From: Saccharomycopsis phalli
Taxonomy: Eukaryota > Ascomycota > Saccharomycetes > Ascoideales > Saccharomycopsidaceae
Direction: 5' to 3'
DNA length: 64,000 nt
Assembly: GCA_020342235.1 (NCBI GenBank)
Contig: CP073212.1
Location: 620,001 to 684,000 of the forward strand
The notes beneath the pieces were generated by a model. It worked only from the letters and a program-made list of their open reading frames with translations, was not told the origin of the DNA and ran no database searches. Shown here one piece after another: positions 17,739 to 27,040 of this stretch. Within the stretch, counting starts at the first letter, position 1, and each line of letters starts with the position of its first letter. A program made the position numbers and the translations under genes.

Positions 17739-18953
17739 ATGGCTCCACCTACATTATACACCGCTGAGTATATTAGAGCGCAATTCACTGAGGCGCTTGT
17801 CTCCTACTACAAGTTGGACGTTAAGATTGTCTCGAAGGACGATGCCTCGTTTGCCAAGAACTTCCCATTGAAGAAGGTCCCAGCGCTTATTGCTGACAAG
17901 GGGTACAAGTTGCATGAGGTGATTGCTGTGACTTTCTACTTGATCAGCTTGATCAAGGAGAAGAACGACTTGCTTGGCAAGGAGGGCGACTTGCCACAAA
18001 TCTTAAGATGGCTTTCGTTGGCCAACAGCGAGTTGATTCCATCGCTTAGTGGTGCGTTCAAGCCATTGAAGGGTGACGTGCCATACAACAAGAAGGTAGT
18101 TGAGACCAACCTCAAGAACGCTGACGACATTGTCAGTGTTTTCGAGGCTCGTTTGCTCAACCACACTTACTTGGTTGGCGAGAGACTCAGCATTGCTGAC
18201 TACTATGCTGCTGCCTTGTCCATCAGAGGCTTTGACTACCTCTGGGGTAAGGAGTGGAGATCCAAGCACGTGGTGTTTGTCAGATGGTTCAACACTGTGA
18301 TTGCGTCGCCATTGTTCCAATCTTCGAAGTTGGTCAAGGGCTTCAAGTTCATTGAGAAGCCATTGGAGTTTGTTGCTCCAAAGAAGGCCAAGAAGGAGGC
18401 CCCAAAGAAGGAGGCTCCAAAGAAGGAGGCCACCAAGGAGATTGATGAGCCAGTCCAGGAGAAGAAGGCCAAGCACCCATTGGAGGCTTTGGGCAAGAGC
18501 AGCATCCCAATTGACGAGTGGAAGCGGACCTACTCCAACGAGGACACCAGAGAGAAGGCATTGCCATATTTCTGGAACACCTTCTACAACGACAAGGAAT
18601 GGTCTTTGTGGAGAGTCGACTACAAGTACAACGACGAGCTCACCCAGACCTTTATGTCCAACAACTTGATTGGCGGGTTCTTCAGTCGTTTGCAGGGATC
18701 CCTCAAGTACATCTTTGGCTCCATGAGCGTCTACGGTGTCTCTAACGACAGTGTCATTAGCGGTGCCTTTGTCATCCGTGGACAAGACTTTAAGGCTGCG
18801 TTTGACGTTGCCCCAGACTGGGAGTCGTACCAGTTTACCAAGTTGGATGCCACCAAGGACAAGGCATTCATTGAGAGCGCCTGGGCCTGGGACGAGCCAG
18901 TTGTCGTTGATGGTGTGAAGAAGGAGCATGCTGACGGTAAGGTTTGCAAATAG
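17739..18953 (+). CDS. CAM1: Translation elongation factor eEF1B gamma subunit
   Basis: eEF1B-gamma scaffolds the exchange factor complex that reloads eEF1A with GTP. The 404-residue protein has an N-terminal GST-like domain (about 1-215; FPLKKVPALIADKGYKLHE, RWFNTVIASP). A Lys/Ala/Pro/Glu linker follows with three KKEAP(T)-type repeats (about 222-245), then the EF1G domain (about 250-404; HPLEALGKSSIPIDEWKR, YSNEDTREKALPYFW, TFMSNNLIGGFFSRLQ, RGQDFKAAFDVAPDWESY, and a C-terminal DGKVCK). Length and order match S. cerevisiae Cam1/Tef4. The ATG at 17739 follows the TATA box by 29 bp; codon use is strongly biased (TTG for Leu, AAG, GAG), as expected for high expression. About 1.8 kb downstream on the same strand lies a GST-only paralogue. 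S. cerevisiae TEF4 has an intron; none is needed here. Confidence 0.96.
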   Translation: MAPPTLYTAEYIRAQFTEALVSYYKLDVKIVSKDDASFAKNFPLKKVPALIADKGYKLHEVIAVTFYLISLIKEKNDLLGKEGDLPQILRWLSLANSELIPSLSGAFKPLKGDVPYNKKVVETNLKNADDIVSVFEARLLNHTYLVGERLSIADYYAAALSIRGFDYLWGKEWRSKHVVFVRWFNTVIASPLFQSSKLVKGFKFIEKPLEFVAPKKAKKEAPKKEAPKKEATKEIDEPVQEKKAKHPLEALGKSSIPIDEWKRTYSNEDTREKALPYFWNTFYNDKEWSLWRVDYKYNDELTQTFMSNNLIGGFFSRLQGSLKYIFGSMSVYGVSNDSVISGAFVIRGQDFKAAFDVAPDWESYQFTKLDATKDKAFIESAWAWDEPVVVDGVKKEHADGKVCK

Positions 18954-19460
18954 ACTTGGTGCAGTATGTAATTGAGTTAACATGTGGACTGACATGGTTG
19001 TAGATTGAAGGATGTAGATTGAAGGGATGTAGATTTGTGCATTGGCAAGACATTTGTGAGTTGGTGAATTTGAGTGGCAGGATGAAGCTATTGAATATAG
19101 TGAATCGTATCAGCCTTGGATATTGTTTGGGTTTGCCTGGTGACAGTATTGGTGTGAAATGTTACGATTCAGTGGTGTTTAGAGCCGAGAATGACGTGTT
19201 GTATAAAGAGGCCTAATGAAGTATCAGGTAAGGGCCCATGAATTATCTAGTAAGGGCCCAAGAATTATCTAGTAAGGGCCCAAGAATTATCTAGTAACAG
19301 CCTAATGAATTATCTAGTATAAAGTGACATAATGGATTATCTGGTATAAGGTAACTTGCAATAAATAATCTGCTCTATATTTTGGCACCCTGTCTTTCGA
19401 TTGCCAAGCCTTGGCACTTGGCCGGCTTTTATTCAAACTATGCATTATTTTATTCTGGCT

Positions 19461-19535
19461 GTATGGCTTCTATTTGTATGGCTTCTATTTGTATGGCTTC
19501 TATTTGTATGGCTTCTATCTGTATGGCTTCTATTC
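19461..19535. repeat. 15-bp minisatellite (GTATGGCTTCTATTT), 5 copies
   Basis: Five head-to-tail units at exact 15-bp spacing, non-coding. Confidence 0.9.
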
Positions 19536-19844
19536 CGTATGAGTTCTATTCTGTAAATCTTCCATTCCTTCCATTCCGGCCACTTGCCATAGTTACGACA
19601 TGACTAAGATCATAAAGTCTCGTATAAACGATTCTACATGAAACAGTGCGAATTAAAGCAGTGCAATCGACTGTCCATACCAAACAGACCATGTTACTGG
19701 ATTTGGCACATGCAATGACCTGGCTATATTTGGTAACAAGGCATTTGAATCAGCTTCTGATGTTCTCTCCGAGAAATTAAACCATGGAATACAACCATTG
19801 AAACAAATCATACACAGCACAACTCATACTCAACACAACTCATA

Positions 19845-19940
19845 CACAACTCAACTCATACACAACTCAACTCATACACAACTCAACTCATACACAACTC
19901 AACTCATACACAACTCAACTCATACACAACTCAACTCATT
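19845..19940. repeat. 16-bp minisatellite (CACAACTCAACTCATA), 6 copies
   Basis: Six consecutive 16-bp units; less perfect copies extend upstream to about 19810. Confidence 0.9.
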
Positions 19941-20510
19941 ACATTGGAAAACTCCCACTAAATACCCTTTTCATTGATTACAAATTGTCTTCTGGCAAAT
20001 ACGTCCAAGTCCATTGTACATGACACGCGACGTGCAAAGCACTTTCCTATTCTGAACATTTCCCCTTGTGTTTCAACTCAACGCGCGGACAACGGATTTA
20101 CAGTCCGCCCGACTGGCAATTTAAATGTACTGTAAATTGCAATCATCGGCAATCACGTATACAGGTTACGTGCCCGGCACAGCACGGAATCCAAGTACTA
20201 ACCGAAACTCAGTTGCTGTTATTACTAAGCACCAACCACGTAATTTTTCGGCGCACTTACATGTAGGACCAATTACTAAGCAAATTCCACCGGTACTGTT
20301 CCTTGAGCCCTCGGAAAAAGTTGTGCAGATGTGATTATACCTCAGAGTCCACCCTGGTTTACAACAAAGACCGGTTAATTGTGCAGCCGACCGAATCCCC
20401 CGCCTTCGGTCGTATTTCCGCATTTGAAATACGAGCGGCTCTTTTCAGTGGGGCACTTTTTCCCTCAGGGTTCACGGATCTCATCTCATTGTTCTTCCTT
20501 CCGAGACTTA

Positions 20511-20528
20511 CCCGGCCGCGCGGCCGGG
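20511..20528. promoter_or_regulatory. 18-bp perfect GC palindrome with nested CGG/CCG
   Basis: CCCGGCCGCGCGGCCGGG reads the same on both strands and stands out in AT-rich DNA, 250 bp upstream of the GST-like gene. Nested CCG/CGG half-sites suggest a fungal zinc-cluster regulator, but no specific factor can be named. Confidence 0.45.
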
Positions 20529-20776
20529 GGAATTAGCACAGTACGGCTGTACCATTGCCAAAGGGGAATCCCAGGATAATGCTGCCTGGACGGTTGGAAA
20601 AATACCGAAATCTGCGTCGGAAATCCCCTCTTTTGTTTACCCGCCTGCTGGATTGCCCTATTTCATGTGGCCAATCATAGCATACTCGACAGCAGACGCC
20701 TACAGCAGCATTACAGCCCGTTTTACCCTACCCTGGAGATGTACATAAGCAGCGGAGATTCTGGGAATTTCCAACA

Positions 20777-21421
20777 ATGACTGCCATTCTTTATAGCCAT
20801 CCAAGATCGAGAGCGTGGGTTTGCGCGGCTATCATCAAGTACTACAACTTGGATGTGGAAATTGCTTCTCCAGACGCCAACTTTGCCAAGGAGTTCCCAA
20901 TGAAGAAGGTTCCGTCCTTGATCACTGCGAGCGGCGAGAAGTTGCACGAGGTCATGGCGGTTAGTCTTTACCTTGCGGACCTCATTCCAAAGGAAAAGGG
21001 CTCGTTGCTTGGCAACTCCCGGGACGACTTGTACCAGATCATCCAATGGGAGTCGTTTCTCAACAGCGATCTCCTGCCTACTCTCTGGCCGGCAATTAGC
21101 AACGGCGATCCACTGACCAAGTCAGAGGAGGCCAACAAGAAGGCCCAGGCTGCTGTTGCCAATGCCGAGAAGTTTGTGCTGCGTTTTGAGAACCATTTGG
21201 CCAAGAACAAGTTTTTGGTGTCTGGTGTGTTGACGGTGGCGGACTTGTTGGGGGTCTTGATGTTCTCGTACAGTTTCTCGACCATCTTTGGTGATGACTG
21301 GAGAGAGGAGCATCCAGGTATTACTTCGTGGTACCAGCGGGTTTTGGCCAGTGACATTATCAAGGATGACAAGGATATCCATGGTGTCAAGTTTGTCAAG
21401 AAGACTTTGTACAAGTTGTAA
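20777..21421 (+). CDS. Free-standing GST-domain paralogue of eEF1B gamma
   Basis: The 214-residue protein matches the GST-like half of the neighbouring CAM1 from end to end (FAKEFPMKKVPSLITASGEKLHE against FAKNFPLKKVPALIADKGYKLHE; FLVSGVLTVADLL against YLVGERLSIADYY) and stops where CAM1's Lys-rich linker begins, with no EF1G domain. It could be a cytosolic glutathione transferase or peroxidase, or a regulatory partner of eEF1B. A CTG codon (21179-21181, residue 135) falls where CAM1 has Ser (VSVFEARL), supporting Ser decoding. The start at 20777 aligns with CAM1's first strand. It is not a truncated copy by recent mutation: the stop is clean and the sequence well diverged. Confidence 0.9.
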   Translation: MTAILYSHPRSRAWVCAAIIKYYNLDVEIASPDANFAKEFPMKKVPSLITASGEKLHEVMAVSLYLADLIPKEKGSLLGNSRDDLYQIIQWESFLNSDLLPTLWPAISNGDPLTKSEEANKKAQAAVANAEKFVLRFENHLAKNKFLVSGVLTVADLLGVLMFSYSFSTIFGDDWREEHPGITSWYQRVLASDIIKDDKDIHGVKFVKKTLYKL

Positions 21422-23208
21422 TCAATAGATGATATGAGCTATGTAATGTGTAGTGGGGAATTAAGCAGATTGGGTTATTTTTCAGTGGTAGTCTAGGATT
21501 GTAATTAGTGTGGAGTAGCAAGTTGTATGATAATTGGGTGATTGAATGATAATTGGATGATTGGATGATTAAATGATATTGAATCATAATTGGATGGTTA
21601 AATGATAATTGGATGATTAAATGATATTGAATCATAATTGGATGATTAAATGATAATTGGATGATTAAATGATATTGAAGCACAATTGGATGATTGAATC
21701 ACAATTGGATGATTAAATGATATTGAATCACAATTGAATGATTAAATGATAATTGGATGATTAAATGATAATTGGATGATTAAATGATCATTGGATGATT
21801 AAATGATCATTGGATGATTAAATGATATTGAATCACAATTGAATGATTAAATTGATAATGAATCATGATTGGGTCATGATTGAATTCATAAGTTGAATCT
21901 GACATTGCATACTCGTCTGTATTTTCACAATGACACGAGCAATTTGATACATCAAGAGTGAAAAATGATACAATGGCAGCATGGCAATGTATCGAAGAAT
22001 TGAAATGGACGGATGTGTGGCATGAGATGTAGAAAGAAATTATAGCTTTGGAATTGTATGTGGATGGTGGTTATATAATGTGGATATAATGGTGAATGGT
22101 GGTTAATATAATGGTTAATATAATGGTTAATATAATGGTTAATATAATGGTTAATATAATGGTGGTTTGGTGGTTTGGTGGTTTGGTGGTTAGTATAATG
22201 TGGCTAAAATAAATGACTGTATGATAATAGAGTGATTGGATATTGTATAACTGGGTAAATATGTGATTGTATAATTAGGTGACTGGGCGACTTTACATTG
22301 GCAATTGTATGGCACTGTATGGCACTGTACATTGGTAAGTGACATTGACATTAACAATTGCACAATTGTACATTGCCATTGCCATTGTATATTCAACACC
22401 ATTGTATTCAATACAATTTTATTCAATACCATTGTATTCAATACCATTATATTCAATACCATGCTCACCACCATCAAACGCACAACCGAATCAAGTAAAG
22501 CACGTTCCAAAGGGTCAACTAGCCCAACCCATTCTGTGAAGCGTAGTGAAAAATATGAAACATTTAGCCGTGTTTCATTAAGGTTTAGTCTGATAAGGTT
22601 TGCTGCGAAAATGCAGTCTTGACACGCTCAGATTGATGGTGCCTGTTGAATGGTGAAACAGGCAGGTTGATACAGGTGTAAATGTGGTCAATATGATAAT
22701 CTGACGGACCTCGAATAATCTAGATGGAAAATACAGAGTATACGTTGGCACGAGCTCGGAGCGTGGCTCTGAGGATGGGTATAAAGACACGCTCGAGAGC
22801 CAAAGCTGGAGACACGAGATGCAATTCAATTGACAAGCAAAGCCTGCACGATCTATTTGTAAGCGGATTGTAAGGTCCATGTTATGCAGTTGGACTGTGA
22901 GTGGATTATGAGCACTGTAGAGGTGGAATGGAGGAGGGTAGAATGGGGATGATTTTAACAATGATTGTGGTTGTAATGATTGTAATGATTGGAATTGTAA
23001 TGATTGGAATTGTAATGATTGTGATTGTAATGATTGGAATTGTAATGATTGGAATTGCAATTGTAGTCATTGCAATTCCAATCAATTAATCAATTGTACT
23101 ACACTCCCATCATCGTCTCATCTCTTGGACCGGGTAACTGTATAGCCCCGATTGCGAGCCCTTGCGGTGCGAGGCTAATCAGCTAGTTCCACTTGTTTTG
23201 ATTATCCA
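21422..23208. other. Intergenic with several AT-rich repeats; MKC1 promoter
   Basis: No gene is visible. TGGATGATTAAATGATA-type repeats (about 21530-21870) are followed by unique DNA, then GGTTAATATAAT 12-mers (22101-22160), GGTGGTTT 8-mers (22163-22190), ATTGTATTCAATACC repeats (about 22385-22460) and TGATTGGAATTGTAA repeats (about 22965-23075). The 120 bp before MKC1 are unique. Confidence 0.65.
22101..22190. repeat. 12-bp (GGTTAATATAAT) and 8-bp (GGTGGTTT) tandem repeats, adjoining
   Basis: Five 12-bp units at 22101-22160 run straight into about four 8-bp units. Both share the GGTT start, so one probably arose from the other. Confidence 0.85.
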
Positions 23209-24585
23209 ATGTCTGACTTGGAGAACCAGGAGCGGCATCTGTTTAGGTAAGAATCGCGCGGGAGCACCAGCAGCACTAACAGCAGGGTGTTTCGCCAGGA
23301 CTTTGTCATTGACAAGCGTTTCCAGGTGATCAAAGAGCTTGGCCATGGGGCATATGGGCTAGTTGTGTCGGCCAAGTACACGGAATTGCCCAACGGAGGG
23401 TCGGTGGCCATCAAGAAGATCACCAACATCTTCTCCAAGAAGGTCTTGTGCAAACGGGCGCTTCGTGAAATCAAGTTGTTGAAGCACTTCACCGGACACA
23501 AGAACATCACCTCGCTCTACGACTTGGACATTACCGACCCAGCAAGCTTCAACGAGGTGTATCTCTATGAGGAATTGATGGAGTGTGACTTGCACCAGAT
23601 CATCAAATCCCGCCAGCCGTTGACCGACGCGCATTACCAGTCGTTTGTCTACCAGATCTTGTGCGGGCTCAAGTACATCCATTCGGCCAATGTGTTGCAC
23701 CGCGACTTGAAGCCGGGAAACCTCTTGGTGAATGCCGACTGCGAGTTGAAAATCTGCGACTTTGGCCTTGCGCGCGGCTTTTCAGAGGACGTCGAGACCA
23801 ATGCGGGGTACCTCACCGAGTACGTCGCCACCAGATGGTATCGGGCCCCGGAAATCATGCTCTCGTCGCACTCGTACTCCAAGGCCATTGACAATTGGTC
23901 CGTCGGATGCATTTTGGCCGAGTTGTTGGGCGGGAAACCCTTCTTCAAGGGCAAGGACTATGTTGACCAGTTGAACCAGATATTGAAGATCATTGGCACG
24001 CCGAACGAAGAGACTTTGATCCGCATCGGCTCAAAACGGGCCCAGTCGTATGTCCGCTCGCTTCCATACATGCCGAAAATCCCCTTTAACCAGCTTTTCC
24101 CCGACGCAAACCCAGACGGACTCGACTTGTTGGAGAAAATGCTTGCCCTCGACCCAAGCAGGCGCATTGACGTCGACCAGGCGCTCCTCCACCCATACCT
24201 CAAGGTCTGGCACGATCCAAACGAGGAGATCACCTGCAGCGAGAAGTTTGACTTTTCGTTCGAGGTCGTCGACGATTTCGACACCATGAAGACAATGCTT
24301 CTTGATGAGGTCCGCTCGTTTCGCGAAATCGTCCGCCGGCCCCAACACGAGGATTTGTATCAGCACGAAGAAGACGGCCAGGAAGCCCCGCTCGGATCTC
24401 CCCAGCAGATGATTTCTCCGACCCAGTTTTCCAGCGTCGACTTTAACAGCACCTACGACGACCCGCCAAAGCCGCAGGAAAACATCTACTACCAGAGCCA
24501 GTACCAGCCGGGTAGTGACATGTTGACGGGGTTGGAGCAGGACTTGGAGTTTGGCTTAGACCGCCAGGGTTACTATGGGAAGTAG
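23209..24585 (+). CDS. MKC1: Cell-wall-integrity MAP kinase (Slt2/Mpk1/Mkc1), exons 23209-23246 and 23286-24585
   Basis: This MAP kinase ends the PKC1 cell-integrity cascade. The spliced 445-residue protein has the Gly loop GHGAYG (about 32-37), catalytic Lys in VAIKK, HRD (151-153), DFG (171-173) and the activation motif T190-E-Y192 in [15 protein letters not shown]. The docking site and tail end in [17 protein letters not shown], as in S. cerevisiae Slt2 (LEKELEFGLDRKYF). The Gln-rich stretch of Slt2 is nearly absent. Exon 1 gives [10 protein letters not shown]-(CUG)-F, matching ERHTF of Slt2 if CUG is Ser. The donor is GTAAGA at 23247, the branch site ACTAAC at 23275-23280, and the acceptor AG at 23284-23285, leaving a 39-nt intron. 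Two AGs three bases apart make the acceptor ambiguous by one codon. Confidence 0.95.
23247..23285 (+). other. MKC1 intron (39 nt) with tandem acceptor
   Basis: Donor GTAAGA; branch ACTAAC; acceptors AG at 23281-23282 and CAG at 23283-23285. Both keep the frame: the distal one inserts Arg alone between SF and VF (as in Slt2, one residue), the proximal adds Ser-Arg. An in-frame TAA lies at 23248-23250, so splicing is required. Confidence 0.9.
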
Positions 24586-26056
24586 GTCTGGGGCTGCAGT
24601 TTTTGTCTATATCTAATAATTATTAATGTTCATCATGTCTGGTGTAGTGTGGTTGAGTAGTGTGGGGTGGGTGAGGTGGTTGAGTAGTGTGAGGTGGTTG
24701 AGTAGTGTGGGGTGGGTGAGTAGTGTTGGGTGGTTGAGTAGTGTGCTAATGTAGTTGACGTTTGGATGAATGATTAAGTGATTATTAGTGATGGTACGTT
24801 GATAATGGTATGTTATCTATGGTATGTTATCTATGGTATGTTATCTATGGTATGTTATCTATGGTATGCTGTCAATGATATGCTGTCAATGATATGTTCG
24901 ATTAAATTGCCATATTGGTTACTAGCTAATTGCAAAACAGATCTAGTCAATGGCATTAATGTATTCATAAAACCGCTCACAACTGTCAAGAACGCAAGTA
25001 CCAACTACACCATAGAAACATATCTACACTCCAATGCCAATTCAATGACAATTCAATGCCAATTCAATGACAATTCAATGCCAATTCAATGCCAATTCAA
25101 TGACAATTCAATGCCAATTCAATGCCAATTACACTCCATACACTCCAATTACATCCAATTACACTACTATACTCACTCACTACCACACATACTTGGCCAT
25201 TGTTTTCCACCATGACTAGTCCGCAAATTAAACAATATTTACGCCTCTGAGACCCTTTTTCACCCTACTCAATTCATCAGACAATTATACCGGCGATTTC
25301 ACTCTCCTTGTTTTTCATCTAGCTCCACCCAAATAATGCATATAAATTTCAGGGACCTACCATACAATTATTCACTACATAATTATCCACTATATAATTA
25401 TCCACTACATTATCCACCACACAACTATCTACAACACAATTATCTACTACAAAATTATAAACCACATAATTATTTACTACAAAATTATAAACCACATAAT
25501 TATCTACCGCATAATTATCTACCGCATAATTATCTACCACACAATTACTTACCATAAAACTATCCACCCCAATCCGCCAATCCACCAATCCACCAATCTA
25601 CCAATCCACCAATCTACCAATCCACCAATCTACCAATCTACCAATCCACCAATCCACCAATCTACCTCCTACAAATCATCACTATCCACCTCACCAAAAC
25701 CCAAATATCCTTACCTACACCCAACCACAATTCATCCAATTCCTACATCCCCATCCCATCCAATATCTCATGCACTTGCAACTTCATGTGAATACCAATC
25801 CGCCTTACTTCGCATCTAGCAAACTTGTGCCCCAAAAATCACCCAAATGACACAACCACGAAAAAAAGACAATGCCAATCGGCCCTACCCACATTCTACT
25901 CAAATATACCACAGTGCCCAAGTAACCCCACATCTACTGCTAAGCGCAGCCTCGGCTCCCATAAGCAACTCTACAATACCACATTGAGGCGAAATATCTT
26001 GTCATTAACTATTTGCTTCCTCCGTCAGTTGTCCTTCCCCGACACATTTCTCATAT
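24586..26056. other. Intergenic, repeat-rich, between convergent MKC1 and COX6
   Basis: GTTGAGTAGTGTGGGGTG repeats (24640-24745), 14-bp GGTATGTTATCTAT repeats (24807-24876), CAATGCCAATTCAATGACAATT repeats (25030-25130), ATAATTATCTACC/ACAAAATTATAAACC repeats (25370-25560) and CCACCAATCTACCAAT repeats (25570-25670). The rest is unique C/A-rich DNA with no gene I recognise. Confidence 0.65.
25360..25675. repeat. Two adjoining minisatellites (ATAATTATCTACC-type, CCAATCTACCAAT-type)
   Basis: About 190 bp of 15-bp-period AT-rich units pass into about 110 bp of CCAATC(T/C)ACCA units of 8 and 16 bp. Both are strand-asymmetric (C/A/T on plus, almost no G). Confidence 0.85.
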
Positions 26057-26494
26057 TCATGCCGACTCTGGAAACAACTCCTCCTTCAAGTCAATCCCCA
26101 ACTCCTTTCTAACATCCTTCAACTCGTTCAAGTATGCCTCGTACTGCTCATTGTTCTCAACCTTCACCTTCAATGCCTCGAAAACTCTTACTGCAGTTGG
26201 ATAGTCATTGACTCTTCGGCAAGCCAACAAGGCCTTCTCAACAACAGATGGAGAAGGAACCAAGTCGTACGAAAAGGCATTGTTCAAGACTCTTTGCACC
26301 TCAAACAAATCGTACGCCTCCTCAAACTCCTTCTCGAATCTGGTGGTAAACTCTTCAAAGGTCTCTTCGTGATGGTCACTGTAATTTCTAATCAACCGTG
26401 GGCTTACGGTCGCAATCTTAAGCCCTGATCTGGCAGCTGTTGGCACAACAAGGCTTTGTCTAATGATAGGAGCTCGGAAGATGGATCTGAACAT
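26057..26494 (-). CDS. COX6: Cytochrome c oxidase subunit VI
   Basis: Nuclear subunit of mitochondrial complex IV (mammalian Cox5a), 145 residues, the same size as in other yeasts. A basic presequence (about 1-38, MFRSIFRAPIIRQ…PRLIRNY) precedes the mature start SDHHEETFEEF. The rest is nearly identical to the family: YEKEF/FEKEFEEAYDLFEVQRVLNN, FSYDLVPSPSVVEKAL, RRVNDYPTAVRVFEALK and KEELFPESA. The start ATG at 26494 gives the presequence expected. Two CCAAT boxes (minus strand) lie 45-65 bp upstream, matching HAP-complex control of respiratory genes. It is divergent from the gene at 27041. Confidence 0.97.
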   Translation of the reverse strand: MFRSIFRAPIIRQSLVVPTAARSGLKIATVSPRLIRNYSDHHEETFEEFTTRFEKEFEEAYDLFEVQRVLNNAFSYDLVPSPSVVEKALLACRRVNDYPTAVRVFEALKVKVENNEQYEAYLNELKDVRKELGIDLKEELFPESA

Positions 26495-27040
26495 TGTCTC
26501 TTGTCAACAAAAGGTTTAGATTTTTTTTACAAATGTGCTATTGGAGAAAAACAATTGGCTGATTTTTCCACTCCGCCGGTTACCCGGGTGTGCAGAATCA
26601 CCAGATTTATATACAAAATCAGACATGCATATTTAAATATCTTGAAAAATATCGGCACACTTGGGTATAGCTGCTATATTTGGCCTTGTAATAATCTCCC
26701 AGGCTTGCTATTCACAAAACAGCGTGCCCAAGTACTTTGCTTCTGCAATTTTAAACTGCCAGCTCCGCTACTCGGTTTCTATCAACCCAATCGTAAATCA
26801 GTCTTCTCGGCTACTTTAACGAAATTACAAATTGCCCGTGTTTCCCACCACCGTGAATTGACCATTCTCTATAAACTTGGATCGTACAATAAATGTGCCT
26901 CGTTGACATAATTGTCAGCACCTCGCACATAATTATCAGCACCTCGCGCACATCACGTTTGGGTTGCGAGCACTGTGTATGGAAAAGTTTTGGGTCCTTT
27001 GCAAATTACAGACTCTCCACTGATACAAGATGATTCGGCA
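26495..27040. promoter_or_regulatory. Divergent COX6 / 27041-gene promoter with CCAAT boxes
   Basis: ATTGG on plus (CCAAT toward COX6) at 26540-26544 and 26554-26558, and a TATATA near 26611-26616. CCAAT boxes are bound by the Hap2/3/5 complex in yeasts, fitting COX6. Near 26915-26955 a direct repeat of CAGCACCTCGC…CATAATT lies about 90 bp before the opposite gene. A 151-codon open frame crosses this region but has no ATG. Confidence 0.6.

Larger units (their letters stand above)
18954..20776. other. Intergenic between the two eEF1Bgamma-type genes
   Basis: No gene is visible. The left part has AAGGGCCCAAGAATTATCTAG repeats (19222-19310), a 15-bp repeat (19461-19535) and a 16-bp repeat (19845-19940). 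From about 19980 to 20776 the DNA is unique and GC-richer, including an 18-bp perfect palindrome (20511-20528). It probably is the long promoter of the GST-like gene. It has no match to CAM1 flanks that I can see, so the tandem duplication, if any, is old. Confidence 0.6.

Noticed and set aside
20085-20125. tRNA-Tyr-like anticodon arm (reverse complement CGGACTGTAAATCCG)
   Set aside because: No acceptor stem, no B-box GTTCGANNC and no D-arm around it; resemblance limited to one stem-loop.
26456-26911. 151-codon frame upstream of COX6
   Set aside because: Starts without ATG, overlaps the COX6 5' end and spans its CCAAT/TATA promoter.
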